Shown piece by piece: positions 32,977-44,755 of a DNA stretch of 64,000 nt; within the stretch, counting starts at the first letter, position 1, and each line of letters opens with the position of its first letter. The translations under genes were made by a program, and so were the position numbers. The notes under the pieces were generated by a model. The model saw only the letters and a program-made list of their open reading frames with translations. It made no database searches and was not told where the DNA came from. This DNA is from Clavaria fumosa. Its lineage: Eukaryota; Basidiomycota; Agaricomycetes; Agaricales; Clavariaceae. The stretch covers positions 4,258,501 through 4,322,500 of the forward strand of contig OX637795.1 of assembly GCA_951802425.1 (NCBI GenBank), in the 5' to 3' direction.

Positions 32977-35270
32977 CTAGACTGAACAGGTATGAGAAAA
33001 TCTAAATAAATCCTCTGCTTCTTGCTCAAATTGCTCCCATACATTTGCCTGCCTGAATGCATAGCATGTCAAACCACTCTTTGCCTCTTCCATCTCTCCC
33101 AGTCTCATCCACTCCTCTTTCCTATGCCTGAAGAAGGCTACTGTCCATTGCATCTCATGTTTTAGCAAGTTGACTTCCTCATCCCATCTCTGAAATCGTG
33201 CACTTGCTCTCAACCAGTTGACTCTGTAGACTAATCAAAGTTGCCAGACATTTCATGCATATTAATGATTTGTCACTTACATTCCTTCATTTGCTCACTC
33301 CGCTCTCCTTCCACATTGACATCCAATCTCCAAAACCATGGTAGTTTGTCTGATCGCTGTCCAAACCTATTTTCTTCTATGATATCACCTGGCATCTTCA
33401 AGTCTTCCTTGGTGATGTCATTGAATGTTGGCTCTGTAACACCCAATCTGCATAAAGCAGACTTAGCCTGCTTGTAATCTTGTACTGCCTGCTGGACTCT
33501 TGACTCCATCTGCTTCACCTGGCTCCATGCTCATGTCGAAGTTTTCTGGCTGCGAGCATTTCGGACCTAATGGCAGTTAGATCGTCAATGACAGTGGAGC
33601 TAAAACTTACATTTGCCCTATATATCATAGACTTCTCACCCAAAGCAATCCTGAGCCGCCATAAAGCATCATTCATCTGCCCTATGCGAAGCTTTGCCTC
33701 CCAGTTCCCCATCTCATCCAAGTTATGTAATTGCCGAACTTCTTTGGACAAATTAGAAGGCAGAAATAGTGTCACAGCCTTGGGCTGTACTACTACATCT
33801 TCCTCATCATCAGAAGCAGCAACATCAACACTGACTTCTTCATCAAGCTGAGATGAATGGTTTGCCTGCAGTTCAATGGCTTCTTCAAAGAGAGATAAAG
33901 TGGCCCATTTCTTCTCATATTTGCTGATCTCAATCTGGAGGCACCTTTGCTTTTCCTCCAACTCCTTTTTATCAGAGAGTGAGGGTTGCCTCAAAGACTG
34001 TGTATAGGCAACCAAAGAGGCCCTATTTTGTTGTGAATGACAGGCAACAGAACTTTGCAATACAACTCACTGAGTGGCTTCTATGCTCAATCCCAGAGCC
34101 AAGAGATTAGATATGCCAGATAGATTTCCAGCAGCACAATATTTCTGAGAAAGCTCCAGTAGAACCTCAGCACAACCTGGTTCTGTGTAAAAGTGTATGC
34201 CATTAGCCAGGCAATATAGCAACTATAGGTATGTTTTCCAAGTACTGGCCTTTCACATTTGTGACATCGTACACCGAAAGAGCATCTCCCCATTGAGTCA
34301 TTGCCTTCTCCTCTAGGTCCTTCCATTCTAATACCCATGTTGGTTCAAGCCGTTTCATCAACTCATCCAGGGCTAACTTCTTGTCCTCTCTTTCAGTCAT
34401 TGCTTTTTTTAACTTGGTGACAATAGATTGTGCTGTGCCAAGTCATCAGCAAAGACACATGTGAGAATATGGGGATTTGCTTACATGCTCTAGACATTTC
34501 TTCCAATTGGAATCCTGCATGTAGCTGTCCAGTATCTCCTGCTGATGTGGTTGAGACATGCCCCTTGTATGGCTTGCTGCCTTATTAAGTGATGACCAAA
34601 GGCTTTCCAATACTTCCCCATCCAACTGCCCCACACCTTGCACAAAGTTCAAAGAGAACCGTGCAAAACATTTTTGGATGTGAGCACCTAAGTGGAATTT
34701 TCCAACTGCAGTTATCACTTCAAGATCCTCCTGCACATACAAGTGCCCACTGGCATCAACTCACTGCTGAAAATTGATGTGCCACTCACATCCAACATCA
34801 TATACAAAAATGACTCTCTTGGCAAGTAAGACTTGCTTAAGAGCCTGACAGAAAGAATAGTCAATGTTCATCTGTCTTTGGCAATGTCAATTGGGAGAAC
34901 AGAATTCAATGGCATTCCCCACACACCTCTCTCCTTTTTGGAGATCCACCACACTATGAGGATAGAAACAGCCATGGCATCCACATGCAGATGCAGCCAC
35001 TCCAGTAGCATGTAAATGGTTTCTTTGTAATCCACTGTGTCCATTTGCTTGGGATATTGCATGGTGGTTGTGACATTTAGACTTCTGAAAGTGAATTGTC
35101 AATAACCATAGAGGAAATAATGCAGGAAATTTGGACCTGTTTTATCTCAATAGACGCCTTAATATGTTCCTGATATACTGCATCTTCAACCATATAACCT
35201 CGTCCATCACTGGGAGGACATAGATGAATAGTGCAGTGTTTTCCCATTATTGTGCCATTATCTTTACTTC
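32977..35270 (-). pseudogene. KDZ (Kyakuja-Dileera-Zisupton) transposase, 5'-truncated and frameshifted
   Basis: Read from right to left: KDNGTIMGKHCTIHL (about 35270), HATGVAASACGCHGCFYPHS then VVDLQKGER (about 34930-35010), NIDYSFCQALKQ and VIFVYDVGCEWHINF (about 34780-34880; the Asp of the YD-C block is a catalytic position), KFHLGAHIQKCFARFSLNFV then GVGQLDGEVLESLWSSLN (about 34600-34700; the Glu is catalytic), and a long coiled-coil tail ending WLRASARFQRWDEEVNLLKH...GLTCYAFRQANVWEQF at the stop 32977-32979. These blocks are typical of the basidiomycete KDZ family. The N-terminal cysteine region and first catalytic Asp are missing. Between 33518 and 33545 the frame shifts by one (RHEHGA / QVKQMESRV). 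Several fungal-type introns remain (e.g. starting GTAAGTGAC near 33285). No terminal repeats identified. Confidence 0.75.
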
Positions 35271-35537
35271 AAACAAGCAGTGTAGAGTCTCTTGAGTATC
35301 TGCAGTGTATATAGTTTCTATATAACCAAGAAAACAGTGTTGTTGCCAGGTCTGAAGCCTGTAATTGAGGTGGGTCAGCCTTTGTCACGCTTTCTGTCAC
35401 AGGCTGTTACGTCACGCTGCCGCGTCACAGAGTTGCCCAACCCACTTATATAAGCGTCATGCGTGTTTGGTGGGGATTGCCCTCACGGAGCTGCGGCAAT
35501 TGCAACTTCGCTGACCTACGAACGTTCTCACATACAC
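35271..35537. other. Spacer and probable promoter region of the downstream locus
   Basis: Contains clustered GTCACGCTGCCGCGTCACAG-like repeats (35385-35430), which recall the GTCACGCTG palindrome at 32592-32622, and CTTATATAAGCG (about 35445-35456), a TATA-like sequence about 90 bp before the ATG at 35538. Confidence 0.4.
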
Positions 35538-35918
35538 ATGAACCAGCCTTCTGGCAGTCGCAAGAGATCCAGTTCTCAGACCGACCCTCCAATGGATGAG
35601 TCCATTGCCAAACATACAATTCTCGAAGAGGCGTCTAATGACCTCGATGATGCCGCCCACACCCGCCAAGACAGGTTAGTGCTTGATTGGTTCGAACAGG
35701 AACAGGAACAGGATTTCTCTTCTCGTGAAATTCTCGGGGCGATTGTAACATTCTCCGAAGGGAAGCTCAACCCAAAGTTTGAGAAAATCACCGAACTACA
35801 CTTGCTGCTCCGAGATCATCCAGAGTTGGTGGAAAAGCTGAAAGAGGCGTGGGCCGCTAGATCATTCAAGGAGATCCGGAATTTGAGTGCGATATCCTAT
35901 TTTAAGGACCAACTTTGA
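35538..35918 (+). CDS. Hypothetical protein or 5' exon of the adjoining P-loop NTPase gene
   Basis: 127 codons, starting MNQPSGSRKRSSSQTDPPMD and ending at TGA 35916-35918. The body (about 35680-35900) is charged and helical: DWFEQEQEQDFSSREILGAI and HLLLRDHPELVEKLKEAW. A TATA-like box lies 90 bp upstream. A GTATAC donor follows the TGA by two bases and TGTGCAG occurs at about 35948, so the TGA may be a nonsense change in what was a longer first exon of the NTPase gene. I cannot distinguish a short separate gene from a broken exon. Confidence 0.5.
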   Translation: MNQPSGSRKRSSSQTDPPMDESIAKHTILEEASNDLDDAAHTRQDRLVLDWFEQEQEQDFSSREILGAIVTFSEGKLNPKFEKITELHLLLRDHPELVEKLKEAWAARSFKEIRNLSAISYFKDQL

Positions 35919-36055
35919 GGTATACTCATCATTGCCCATGTCTGTGCAGAAATTTTGCGCCTACCAACGTCTGCAAGCGTGGGATCTCGGCTGCGCCGTT
36001 CACCCCCCCTGGAGAGGGAAGCAGAAAGATGTGAATCATTCCTTACCTTGATAAA

Positions 36056-38640
36056 GTGTTATCACTGCAGCCTGACCTTCACCCCCCATGTAGTGAAAGG
36101 TCCTGTCCTTTTCATTGTCATCCACTACGATTTGTTCCAATGGTCACCATAGCTGCTCACAAAGCGTTCTCGGATAAGTGGTTGGGCAATAGCCATCTCC
36201 TTCTCGCAGATTTGATGAATAGATTGCGCAAGCCTCCCGATGACCCCCTGAAATCTCCATACAATCATTCTATTAGCATCATTCAATCTTCAGGTATGGG
36301 CAAATCACGCCTCGTAGATGCCGTCGCCGAAGAAAAGTTCTGTTTTCCCTTCAACGTACGCGAGCCTGCCTCGCGAAGTCTGATCGGTAGCGTCCTGCGA
36401 TTGTTACACGCTTTTCTTAACCTAACCTTGATCACTTAGCGTACCCTCCTGCCGATGATTGCGTCCGGGACTTCTTCCACGAACCTAAATATCGAGAGCC
36501 AAATGACGACGGCCTGATTGAGAGAAGATATAAGACCTTTTTTGCAGCGCTCTTCCTATGTGCTGCCAGCGAGCTTCGGGTCACGCTCAACCAAACACAA
36601 CACTCGGAAGGCTCGATTGCTAAGCGTTGGCACAACTACCTAGCTTCGGGCGCCACCGAATGGAGAGTAGGTGCAGCGCGAAGCAAATTCTATCAGAAGG
36701 TCGTAGATGTTGCGGAGAAGGTGTGGGCCAGTTGCTAGAATGTTGCATTTATCTAATACATCAATAGTTTTTTCAGGGGGGCACAGCTTCAGAGGACGTC
36801 GGTGTGCATGTTTTGTTTCACGCATTCTGCTGTATACTGAACGCTCGATGCAGACTCGGTGCTGGCAGATAATGCTGGATCGTTCATGACGTCCTTGCGC
36901 AAAGCTTTGGCGTCATCCAAGCATTCCTTCGATTCTGAACGTTTGAAGGAACCTGTTTTGTTTTTCATGTACTTTGATGAAGCACACGTGTTGACAAAGT
37001 CAGAAGCAAAACCAGGTCAACCTCCACCGCGGAGTAGGTACCATTTGCTTGGACGTGTCTTGGCAAAGATGAACGATTTGCCATTCTTTACTGTCTTCCT
37101 TTCAACGAACTCCTGGCTTGGCGCATTCGCTCCTTCCAAATCCAACCATCAAACCCTCCGTGATTGGGATAGAGTTATATTGCATGCCCCATTTACGGAG
37201 CTACCGTTCGACACATTTGCATCCAACTCCTTCACCACGTTGCTTGAAGCATGTCCATCTGGGGTAACACTTCACAAAGTCTGCACGCTTGAATATATTG
37301 TGAAATTTGGCCGTCCTCTGTGAGCTCCGTCTTTGTCCATCATGTCTCCATCCCTGATTAGCGTCAGTTGGGCGTCTCTCTATACTTGCGGCGCCGGTGA
37401 GGTTAAATCAGAAATGATTGATCTCGCGAAGGTGAAGCTTTCCTGCGGTGACGTTGCGGCGGAGAACGCGCGAATTGCTGCTCTCAGCGTCCGAATCATG
37501 CTTGACTTCGACATTGCCCGCGAAACGTCAAGAATTTTCGAAGAGAAACTTGTCGAAAGCCACTTGCGAATCGCATTTGCCGTTCCGGATCATCGGGAGT
37601 TTTTGCGTGGTGGTACACCGTCTGAGCCCCTCGTAGCCGAAGCAGCTGCCCAAATTCTCAACACCGACCCCCACATCCAAATTGTTGCCCCTACCATATT
37701 GACTAAATTGTTTGAGGGTGGCCTGCTGGCACGAGGCGAGCGAGGAGAGATGATTGGCCGCCTTCTCTGGATGATTGGTCATGATCTCGTCATTCAGAAT
37801 GACACAGCGGATACGATCAATAATCCGAGCAATCCAAGGTACCATCGGCCGGTACTCCTTCTTGATTGGTTGAGGGCACTGATCAATCCACGCTGGCACC
37901 ACACTATCCTTAATGCTAAGCCTGTCGCCAACACGGATGGCCCGACCTTGGAGTGTGCATTCCGGGGTGTTTATCTCAATTTCTCTCAATTCGTGAGAGC
38001 TGGTGACTACGGAGTCATCCGTCCAAACCTTCAGTGGATTCCTTTGGTTCGAGGAGTGGCCTATCAATGTGCCGACAATCAGAAGTCAACAGACCTATTT
38101 GCAACAATGCATTTTGGGGGCCTTGATGCTCCGATATGTCCAGCCAATAGTGGTCCACTTTTTGGCCAGATTAAGAATCGCGCAACGTTCTCGGATGTTC
38201 TCCTCAACCCTCATGTTGGGGGCACACCGGTCAACCAACATCCGATCCTGTCACTTGTGCATGACATCGGACTCGAGACACCAAAAGTCTACCCTCATGC
38301 CCCGTACCCTGCGAAGAAGTTGAGGGGTGGTGACACTCGGACAGAGAATATCCATCTACGACATTACCAAATCCACATTGAGGGCTGCACACACGAGACA
38401 TATGCGGTTGTCCCTCGAGAGATGGACAGCGTCTACAGGTCAATCATCTGTGCGTCAGCAATCATGGATGACTTTCCGAGGAATGGATTGGAAGCTCACC
38501 GGAAAGCTATGTTGCGCCTGAAACCGGCCTTCTTCTCCACTGAGCCGGGTCCGTCACTGGACTGGATCAGTGAAGCCCCACTGAATGAATTAGCAGATGC
38601 TCAGGCCGGTTCTGCTAAAGGGAAAGAAAGGGAAACTTAA
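36056..38640 (+). CDS. P-loop NTPase-like protein, multi-exon, function unknown
   Basis: Exons in consistent phase: HKAFSDKWLGNSHLLL and the nucleotide-binding loop IIQSSGMGKSRLVDAVAEE (36272-36330) up to 36386; intron 36387-36439 (53 nt); AYPPADDCVRDFFHEP... to about 36720; one or two introns to about 36853; DSVLADNAGSFMTSLRKAL... with a Walker-B-like LFFMYFDEAHVLT (about 36958-36995) and FLSTNSWLGAF (sensor-like, about 37100); intron 37320-37366 (47 nt); GRPLWASLYTCGAG... through to TAA at 38638-38640. The Walker A lacks the usual first glycine (QSSGMGKS). Overall it resembles a large Agaricomycete family of NTPase-like proteins of unknown role that I can recognise by pattern only. Start codon uncertain. 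No transposon ends surround it, so it is the best host-gene candidate here. Confidence 0.65.
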
Positions 38641-39087
38641 GTCTCCGGTGATTACTAGGGACACTGCCTCTTCCCAATACTTAGAAGCACCTGCATGTAT
38701 GGAATGACCCCTTTCATTGTTAAGATTGTTTCATGATCTCAATCTGAAATGTAAGGAAGGTAGATGTATGACCAAGAAGGGAAGCAGAAAATAGTAAAGG
38801 GAGGATGATGACAGTTATACTCTGATTCTATGTCCTTTCTTTAAATTTACCACTGTGTTGTCAATTTGCCAATTTTCCAAATGACTAGAACAAAGTCAAC
38901 CATTTTGTAGATACTAATATATCTGCTTCCCAGATTTTCCTGTAGCTTGAAAATGGTTTGGTTGACCCTGAACAATTACTAGATATGGACCCATGGTATT
39001 GCCACTGAATAAAGGAGGCAGCACCTTTGGCTCTGGTATTATGTCTGTAATAAGTAAGGAACAACAAAAACCCTTGCAGATGCTGCA
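38641..39087. other. Intergenic, ends in a fragment of the CCTTGCAG repeat
   Basis: No gene. AACCCTTGCAGATGCTGCAAGG (about 39066-39087), an inverted relative of the repeats near 3902 and 15958, directly abuts the truncated gypsy copy, so the truncation breakpoint falls at a repeat. Confidence 0.5.
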
Positions 39088-41828
39088 AGGCACTAACATG
39101 GGCAGAGATGGTTGAGATGAACCGATGGGTGGATGAGCAATTAGCATCTGGATGTATCTGACCCTCTAAATCCCCATATGCAAGCCCCTTCTTCTTCAAA
39201 CATGAGAAGGACAAGCTGCAGCCGATTATTGACTACTCGAGGCTAAACAAGCATCTGATCAAGGACAAGTACACATCAGAGACACAGTGGATGTGCGTAA
39301 GGGAGCGTCCATCTACTCCAAGATAGATGCAAAAGGTGGCTTCCCCTCGATGCAGGTTTGGCCAGAACACCAGCACTGCTGCACTTTCCTGACACCTCGC
39401 AGACTCTTCGAACCAGCTGTCATGTGGTTTGGGCTGCAGAATGCGCCTGCAACCTTTCAGCGCTTCATGAACCATGTGCTGAGAGAGGAGATTGCAGGAG
39501 GACATGTCTGGGCCTATGTTGATGATGTCATAGTGTTCGCAGAAGACTTGGCTACCCACCAGTACTGGATGAATTGAGTTTTGGAGAAGTTTGGAAAGAA
39601 TGGGTTGTGCCTCAGACTCAGTAAATGTGAGTTTGAAAAAAGTGAGATCATCTTCCTTGGGATGAAGATCTCTCACAACCGCTTGGAACATGATCTGGTG
39701 AAGGGTGAAGCAGTGTGGAACTGGCCACGACCTAGGAATGTGAAGGAGGTGCAAAGGTTTAATGGGATGTTAAACTACCTCTGTCACCACATCCCGAACC
39801 TCTCAGCCCATGCCAAACCATTGTTCCGGTTGACAGGGAAAGTTCCATGGAAGTGGGAAGCAGAGGAAGAATCAGCCTTCCAGGATCTCCAGCTAGCACT
39901 CGTATCAGCACCTGTCTTGGCTCTACCACAAGACAAAGGGAGATGGAAGGTAGAGACAGACACGAGTAACCTAGTGACTGGAGGAGTGCTCTTGCAGCAG
40001 CAGATGGATGGGACCTGGAAAGTGGTGGACTCCATCTCCCAAGCCCTCTCTGCAGCCGAGAAGAATTATGACATGTATGACAAAGAGTTCTTGGCAGTAA
40101 TCCAGGCACTTCGCGAGTGGTGGGCATACCTCATCGGAGTGGAAGAGACGATTGAGATCTGGACAGACCATGCAAACCTTCAGTACTTCCAAAAACCCCA
40201 GAAGCTGAAGCCAAGGCAGGTCCATTGGGTTGGCAAGCTCCAGTGCTTTGACTTTGAGATCAAGTACCACACTGGAAAATCAAACACAAAGGCAGATGCA
40301 CTCTCGTGGAGGCCAGACTATGGAGAAATGGTGGAGGAAGATGCGCCGGTGCAAGTCTTCCCAGAATGGAAACCTGCATGTCATTCACATTGGAAATGGA
40401 GACGCTACTCCAGAAAAATAGCGTGGTACATGTGCAGAAGCCAGAAGAGCTGGATGATGAGTGGACGAGAGATTGAATGGGACTCTGGCGGAAGGCCAAA
40501 ATCACCTGGGTGCCCCCAGAGGCACGTGAGGCAGTGCTCATCTTCGAGCATGACCTTCCCATCGCTGGTCACCCAGGCCCCCGGAAACTGAGGGCAGTGT
40601 TGCTGAGGTCCTACTGGTGGGTGGGGATGGTGAAGGACTCGGATCGATATGCAGGAGGGTGTCAGATGTGCCAGAAAGTGAAGCCTGACTGCACTAGGCA
40701 TGCCGCTCCACTCCACCCTCACCCAGTGCCTGAAGGGCCTTGGGCAGTGATCTCTTGGGACATTGTGGGCCCTTTCCCCCTCTCCTGTGGGCACAATGCC
40801 ATCCTGGTCATTGTAGACAAGTTCACAAAGCGGACCCTCATTGAGGCTATCGGCCTTGACCTCACTGGACTTGGTGCTGCTCACATCCTCTGAGACTGGG
40901 TCTTCCGTGACCATGGAGTTCCACAGAAAGTTGTGAGTGACCGGGGCACCCAGTTTGTGTCTAAGTTTATGAAGGAGTTTTATGGGATGATTGGGGTTAA
41001 GGCAAACCCAAGTACGGCTTTCCACCCCCAGACAGATGGACAGACAGAATGGGTCAACCAGGAGGTTGAGGTGTATCTCCGGGCCTATGTGGACCACCTA
41101 CAGGACGATTGGGCAGAATGGCTGTCTACTGCTGAGTTTGCACTCAATAACCGCGAGCATTCAGCCACTGGATTCACACCCTTCTACCTAGAATATGGCT
41201 GGCACCCATGGAATGGTGGAATTCGGCCACCCTCAGAGGTGAACCCTGTGGCAGATGAGTGGATGGCTAAGCTCACGGAGTCTCGGAGAGAAGCCAGGGA
41301 AGCGATGGGGAAAGCGGCAGATGCGATGAAGGCCAGTTATGATAAAGGAAAGCGGCTGAGTTGGGAATACTTGAAGGGAGACTTAGTCTGGTTGGACACA
41401 CAGAACCTAAAAATGGATCGACCCTCCAAGAAGCTTGACAACAAGCGGGCTGGACCCTTCATGGTTGAGGAAAAGGTTGGACCAGCAGTGTACCAGCTCA
41501 AGCTCCCCCGAGCATGGCGCATTCATCGGGTCTTCAATGAGCTGCTACTCACCCCGTATATTGCACCCTCTTTCCCTTCTCAGAGTCTACCTCCACCCCC
41601 CCTCCCATGATTGACAATGACCACTTGGAGTATGATGTTGAGGCCATCCTTGATGTCAAGAAGGTGGGACGTGGGGTGAAGTACTTGGTAAAATGTTTGG
41701 GGTACCCTGTGGAGGAGAACACTTGGGAACCTCGTCGCAACCTCACTAATGTCACACTGTTGCTCCGAGACTTCTTCCAGCAACACCCCAACAAGGCAAA
41801 GTTAGCAGGTCGGGACGCCCAGCCTTAA
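39088..41828 (+). pseudogene. Degenerate gypsy pol (RT/RNaseH/IN/chromodomain)
   Basis: Reads AEMVEMNRWVDEQLASG at about 39105, a stretch around 39250-39290 that is shorter than the relative, RT (FGLQNAPATFQRFMNHVL; YVDDVIVF about 39520), RNase H (VETDTSNLVTGGVLLQQQ about 39950; WTDHANLQYFQ about 40162), integrase zinc motif and DDE core (40550-41050) and chromodomain (41630-41790). Lesions: TGA at 39578-39580; a frame change between about 40330 and 40480; TGA at 40891-40893 where the 56-62 kb relative has CGA (Arg); and a frame change in the C-run near 41590-41607. One CpG transition explains the 40891 stop. Not functional. Confidence 0.88.
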
Positions 41829-41839
41829 GAGGGGGGTGA

Positions 41840-42144
41840 TGTCAGGATCGCTTACATAAGCACATGAGAAAGGTCAGGTTGGGATTGCAAAAGGGAAGCG
41901 GGAAGGTCGTGGGAAAGTCACGTGACCCAGATGGGTGATGGATTACATAATGCGGAAGTCATGTGACCCGGGCCTGGACGCATCACGTGACTCACAGGGT
42001 CCGAGCGTGGGAACGCCGGCAACTCCCGGGGTTCCCGCTATATATACTACGTCTTTTTCCTACTTGTACCCTTTTCCCCTTATGTTAGTATTGTCATCAT
42101 CGACCTTATGTTAAGTTGTGTGAACCATGAGACTAAGTCTGACA
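41840..42144 (+). repeat. 3' LTR of the truncated gypsy copy
   Basis: 305 bp from TGTCAGGATCGCTTACATAA to GTCTGACA. A purine-rich tract AAGAGGGGGGTGA (41827-41839) sits immediately upstream (PPT). It contains TATATATA at 42039-42046, a likely core promoter. The first 21 and last about 60 bases match the LTRs of the 56-62 kb element, while the U3 middle differs: same family, different subfamily. Confidence 0.85.
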
Positions 42145-42349
42145 GGTCCTCATGATGGCGCTCAGGATTGTGAGCATGACCCCGGTCCTGAAGACATATC
42201 ATGCGATGTTCTGGTTGATGCTCAGGATGATGCTCCAGATGCCATGGATGGCACTCATGTCAACGTCCGGGCAACCTGGGATCTCGGTGCTTCAGGCTGC
42301 GATGATATAAGGGCGCTGCTATCCTGGCCTATTCAATACGTATCAGGCA

Positions 42350-43596
42350 TCACAGAATACAGGGAATCCAACAACATACTCAACGTTGACGCCGTGGGTA
42401 ATCCCTGATTTTGGGTCACCATTGTTGCATGGGTCTGAAGTTGCTGGGGCATTGGCAGCTTCGGTGCATTTGCCTGTGAGCGATGCTCATGAATGATGTC
42501 GTGGTCTGTTCCATCCAACTGAAGGGGATAAGAAAAAGGTGTCTGAGATTTAAGGGAACGTACAAGCAGATGCAAGATAGTGCCCCTGGAGCCCATATTC
42601 GCTATAGAGTCAGTGTGATGGACAAACAACGCCGTTGGACCAGTTGCGACACTGAAACAGAAGAATAAGGCATTATACACAGAGAAAAGGGAATTGGATC
42701 GTACAAGGGCAGTCGTTGCGAATTAATAATCAGCCTGCAGTCTACATTCGTACTGTTTGAAGTGGGCTTGTCTCTGAAGTCATGGAGCTGCCCTGCATTC
42801 GCAGAGCCATCGATATCTGGGCCAAAGGCTGGGGAGACATTGTCGAGTTGATACGAAAATTCTGTACAAGCAATAATTAATATCAGCCGAGAAGGAATAG
42901 GATAGCATACGTCCAGGTAAACAGGCATCCTCTAGCAAAGTGAGCAGCGATCCTATTGTTCCACCCATTTGAACTGTTGTGTTTGATGTGGGCTTGGGAG
43001 AAAAAGCGCACCTTCTGTAAAATCGTCGCCATCAGCACATCATTCTTTATGACAAAGATAAACACCCACGATTGTCTGGTTCATTCCAACCTGGCTTGAA
43101 GTGTTCGTCTTGGTTGTGGAATGAATGTTAGAGCCTGGTAACAGAGAGGCTGGACGCTTACAATGTGTACATTGTCCTGATGAGACATTTTGCAGACTGA
43201 GGAGATCAGAAGCCATCACTGTCCTATCACCATCCTCAAGCTCATCTGGTCCTGCATGCTGTCTGGGTGGTACTGCTGGATCCGGATTATGGAGTGACTT
43301 TGAGATGAAGCACTCATCGTCAGGTCTAAATGGCCTAGGTTCGAAGGGTTGGGAAGTAGGCGACACGACTTGGACATCCTGAGTCTGTCGAGCATTCTAT
43401 TCGATGATGTGAGACTCAATGGCTTAGTTAAAACCTTCTGCCGCTGTCTTCGAATCGCCTGAGCTCGGGGCTCTTTCATGTTGGTGGGGAGAGTCACTCT
43501 CTTGTGTGAGAAAGTGGGTGCCACAGCGACCTCACCAGCCACAGCCAGACGGTCTTGAGGGTTGGGTCCACGATTTCGCTGAGGACGCTGCGACAT
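42350..43596 (-). CDS. Hypothetical multi-exon gene, weak
   Basis: A minus-strand start MSQRPQRNRGPNPQDRLAVA at 43596 is followed by overlapping open segments: 43366-43040 contains GDRTVMASDLLSLQNVSSGQ and CTHCKRPASLLPGS, 42928-42602 contains EFSYQLDNVSPAFGPDIDGS, 42680-42333 contains LPTASTLSMLLDSLYSVMPD. Composition suggests real coding exons separated by short introns, but I could not join them into one phase-consistent model and recognise no domain. It lies just downstream (in its own direction) of the Plavaka-type transposase end and could belong to the same element. Confidence 0.3.
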
Positions 43597-43800
43597 TCAA
43601 GTCGGCTCGCTGCAGGGGGGAAAAAAGGAAGAAAAGAAGCAATGCAGGCAAGCTCGCTGCTCTTTAAGTTATTCACCACCTCAGGGTCATGGGGAGGGAT
43701 GTTGGTACGACATCACTTCAGGAACAGGTAAAAACCACTCCTTTACTGCTCATAGACCAACACATGCGATGTACAAGCAAATCTCCTAGCTACTGATAAC

Positions 43801-44546
43801 TGTTACGTCTATGCCGCGGGGGTCGGGCGGAGTAACATCCGGGCGGAAATAACAAAGTCCGGTGGGGAACAATAAAGTCCGGGTGAGAGTAACAAGGTCC
43901 GGGTGCGACGGAGCAAACCGGAGTTTGGATGGGGTTGGACTTAGGTTCGGACGAGACTTGGCGAACGTATTGAAACGACGCCCTCTGCGGATCAGTGTCT
44001 CGGATTTCGGGAGAAGTCGGGAGACGGGTTTCAGGCAATGCGGAGTAGAGTGCGAGTAGGCGGGGTTGATAATCAGACTGGCTAGACAAAGCCATAATCT
44101 ACGAGTACTTATACAAAAGTCCGGGGCGATGCTAGCAACGGAGATAACTCCGGTACAACTACGGAATCAGTTCGTAGCTACGGAGTAATGTCTGGGAGTC
44201 AGGAAATAAACTAAACTACGGGACTACAAGACGGAGACGGAATCTGATTGGGACAAAGGTTAAACTACTAACTATGATGTACAGGCATTTCCGGGAGTCC
44301 ATCAAATTGTCCGGGCGACAGGTCTGGGGCAGGACCAGTTCCTGGTTGCCCGAGGCAACAGCAACTAGTGCGGACATCAGTTGGTGGCCCTTCAGGCACA
44401 CTTCCTGATCCTGCGCTACGTCGCGCAAGTGAAGTCCGGCGCTCTGGACATAGGTCCGAGAGCCCGGAGTTGCGATCGGGGGTCCGGAGACCGCCGGAGA
44501 AGGCCGGAGAAGGCCGGAGAATAGTCCGGTTGGCACGGGCATGACA
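43801..44546 (-). repeat. 3' LTR (left) of the 7.9-kb gypsy element
   Basis: 746 bp. The TSD ATAAC precedes it and the PPT follows it on the plus strand. Repeated GTCCGGGTG/GTCCGGAG words and AACAAAGTCCGG occur throughout. Compared with the right LTR, 21 substitutions and no length change. Confidence 0.95.
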
Positions 44547-44691
44547 GTATCTCCCTCTCAGGGCCGAGCCCTCGAGGCCCTAGATCCGTTACCACCCCTG
44601 GACCGGATTGGGGCGTTCGGATCAAGGCGATCGCGATCCGAGGACGGAAATGGGATCGGAGATTCGTCGGAGTTCGAAATCCGTGGCCGGG

Positions 44692-44698
44692 TATATAA
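44692..44698 (+). promoter_or_regulatory. TATA box for the antisense gene
   Basis: TATATAA in the context GGCCGGGTATATAATCCGGG, 58 bp upstream of the ATG at 44756 and outside the LTR. Position and match are typical of a fungal core promoter directing plus-strand transcription, opposite to gag-pol. Confidence 0.65.
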
Positions 44699-44755
44699 TC
44701 CGGGGCATCAATCCACCACCGGTCCCCTCTCCTTAGACCTGAACCACCACCAGGC

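Larger units (their letters stand above)
39088..42144 (+). mobile_element. 5'-truncated Ty3/gypsy copy (same family as 56337-62238)
   Basis: Sequence parallel to the 56337-62238 element starts abruptly at about 39088 (CACTAACATGGGCAGAGATG; the relative reads CACTGACACGGGCAGAGATG) inside the RT region. It runs through RNase H, integrase and chromodomain to a 3' LTR at 41840-42144. Gag, protease and the 5' LTR are absent. The coding part is broken by stops and frameshifts. Confidence 0.9.
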
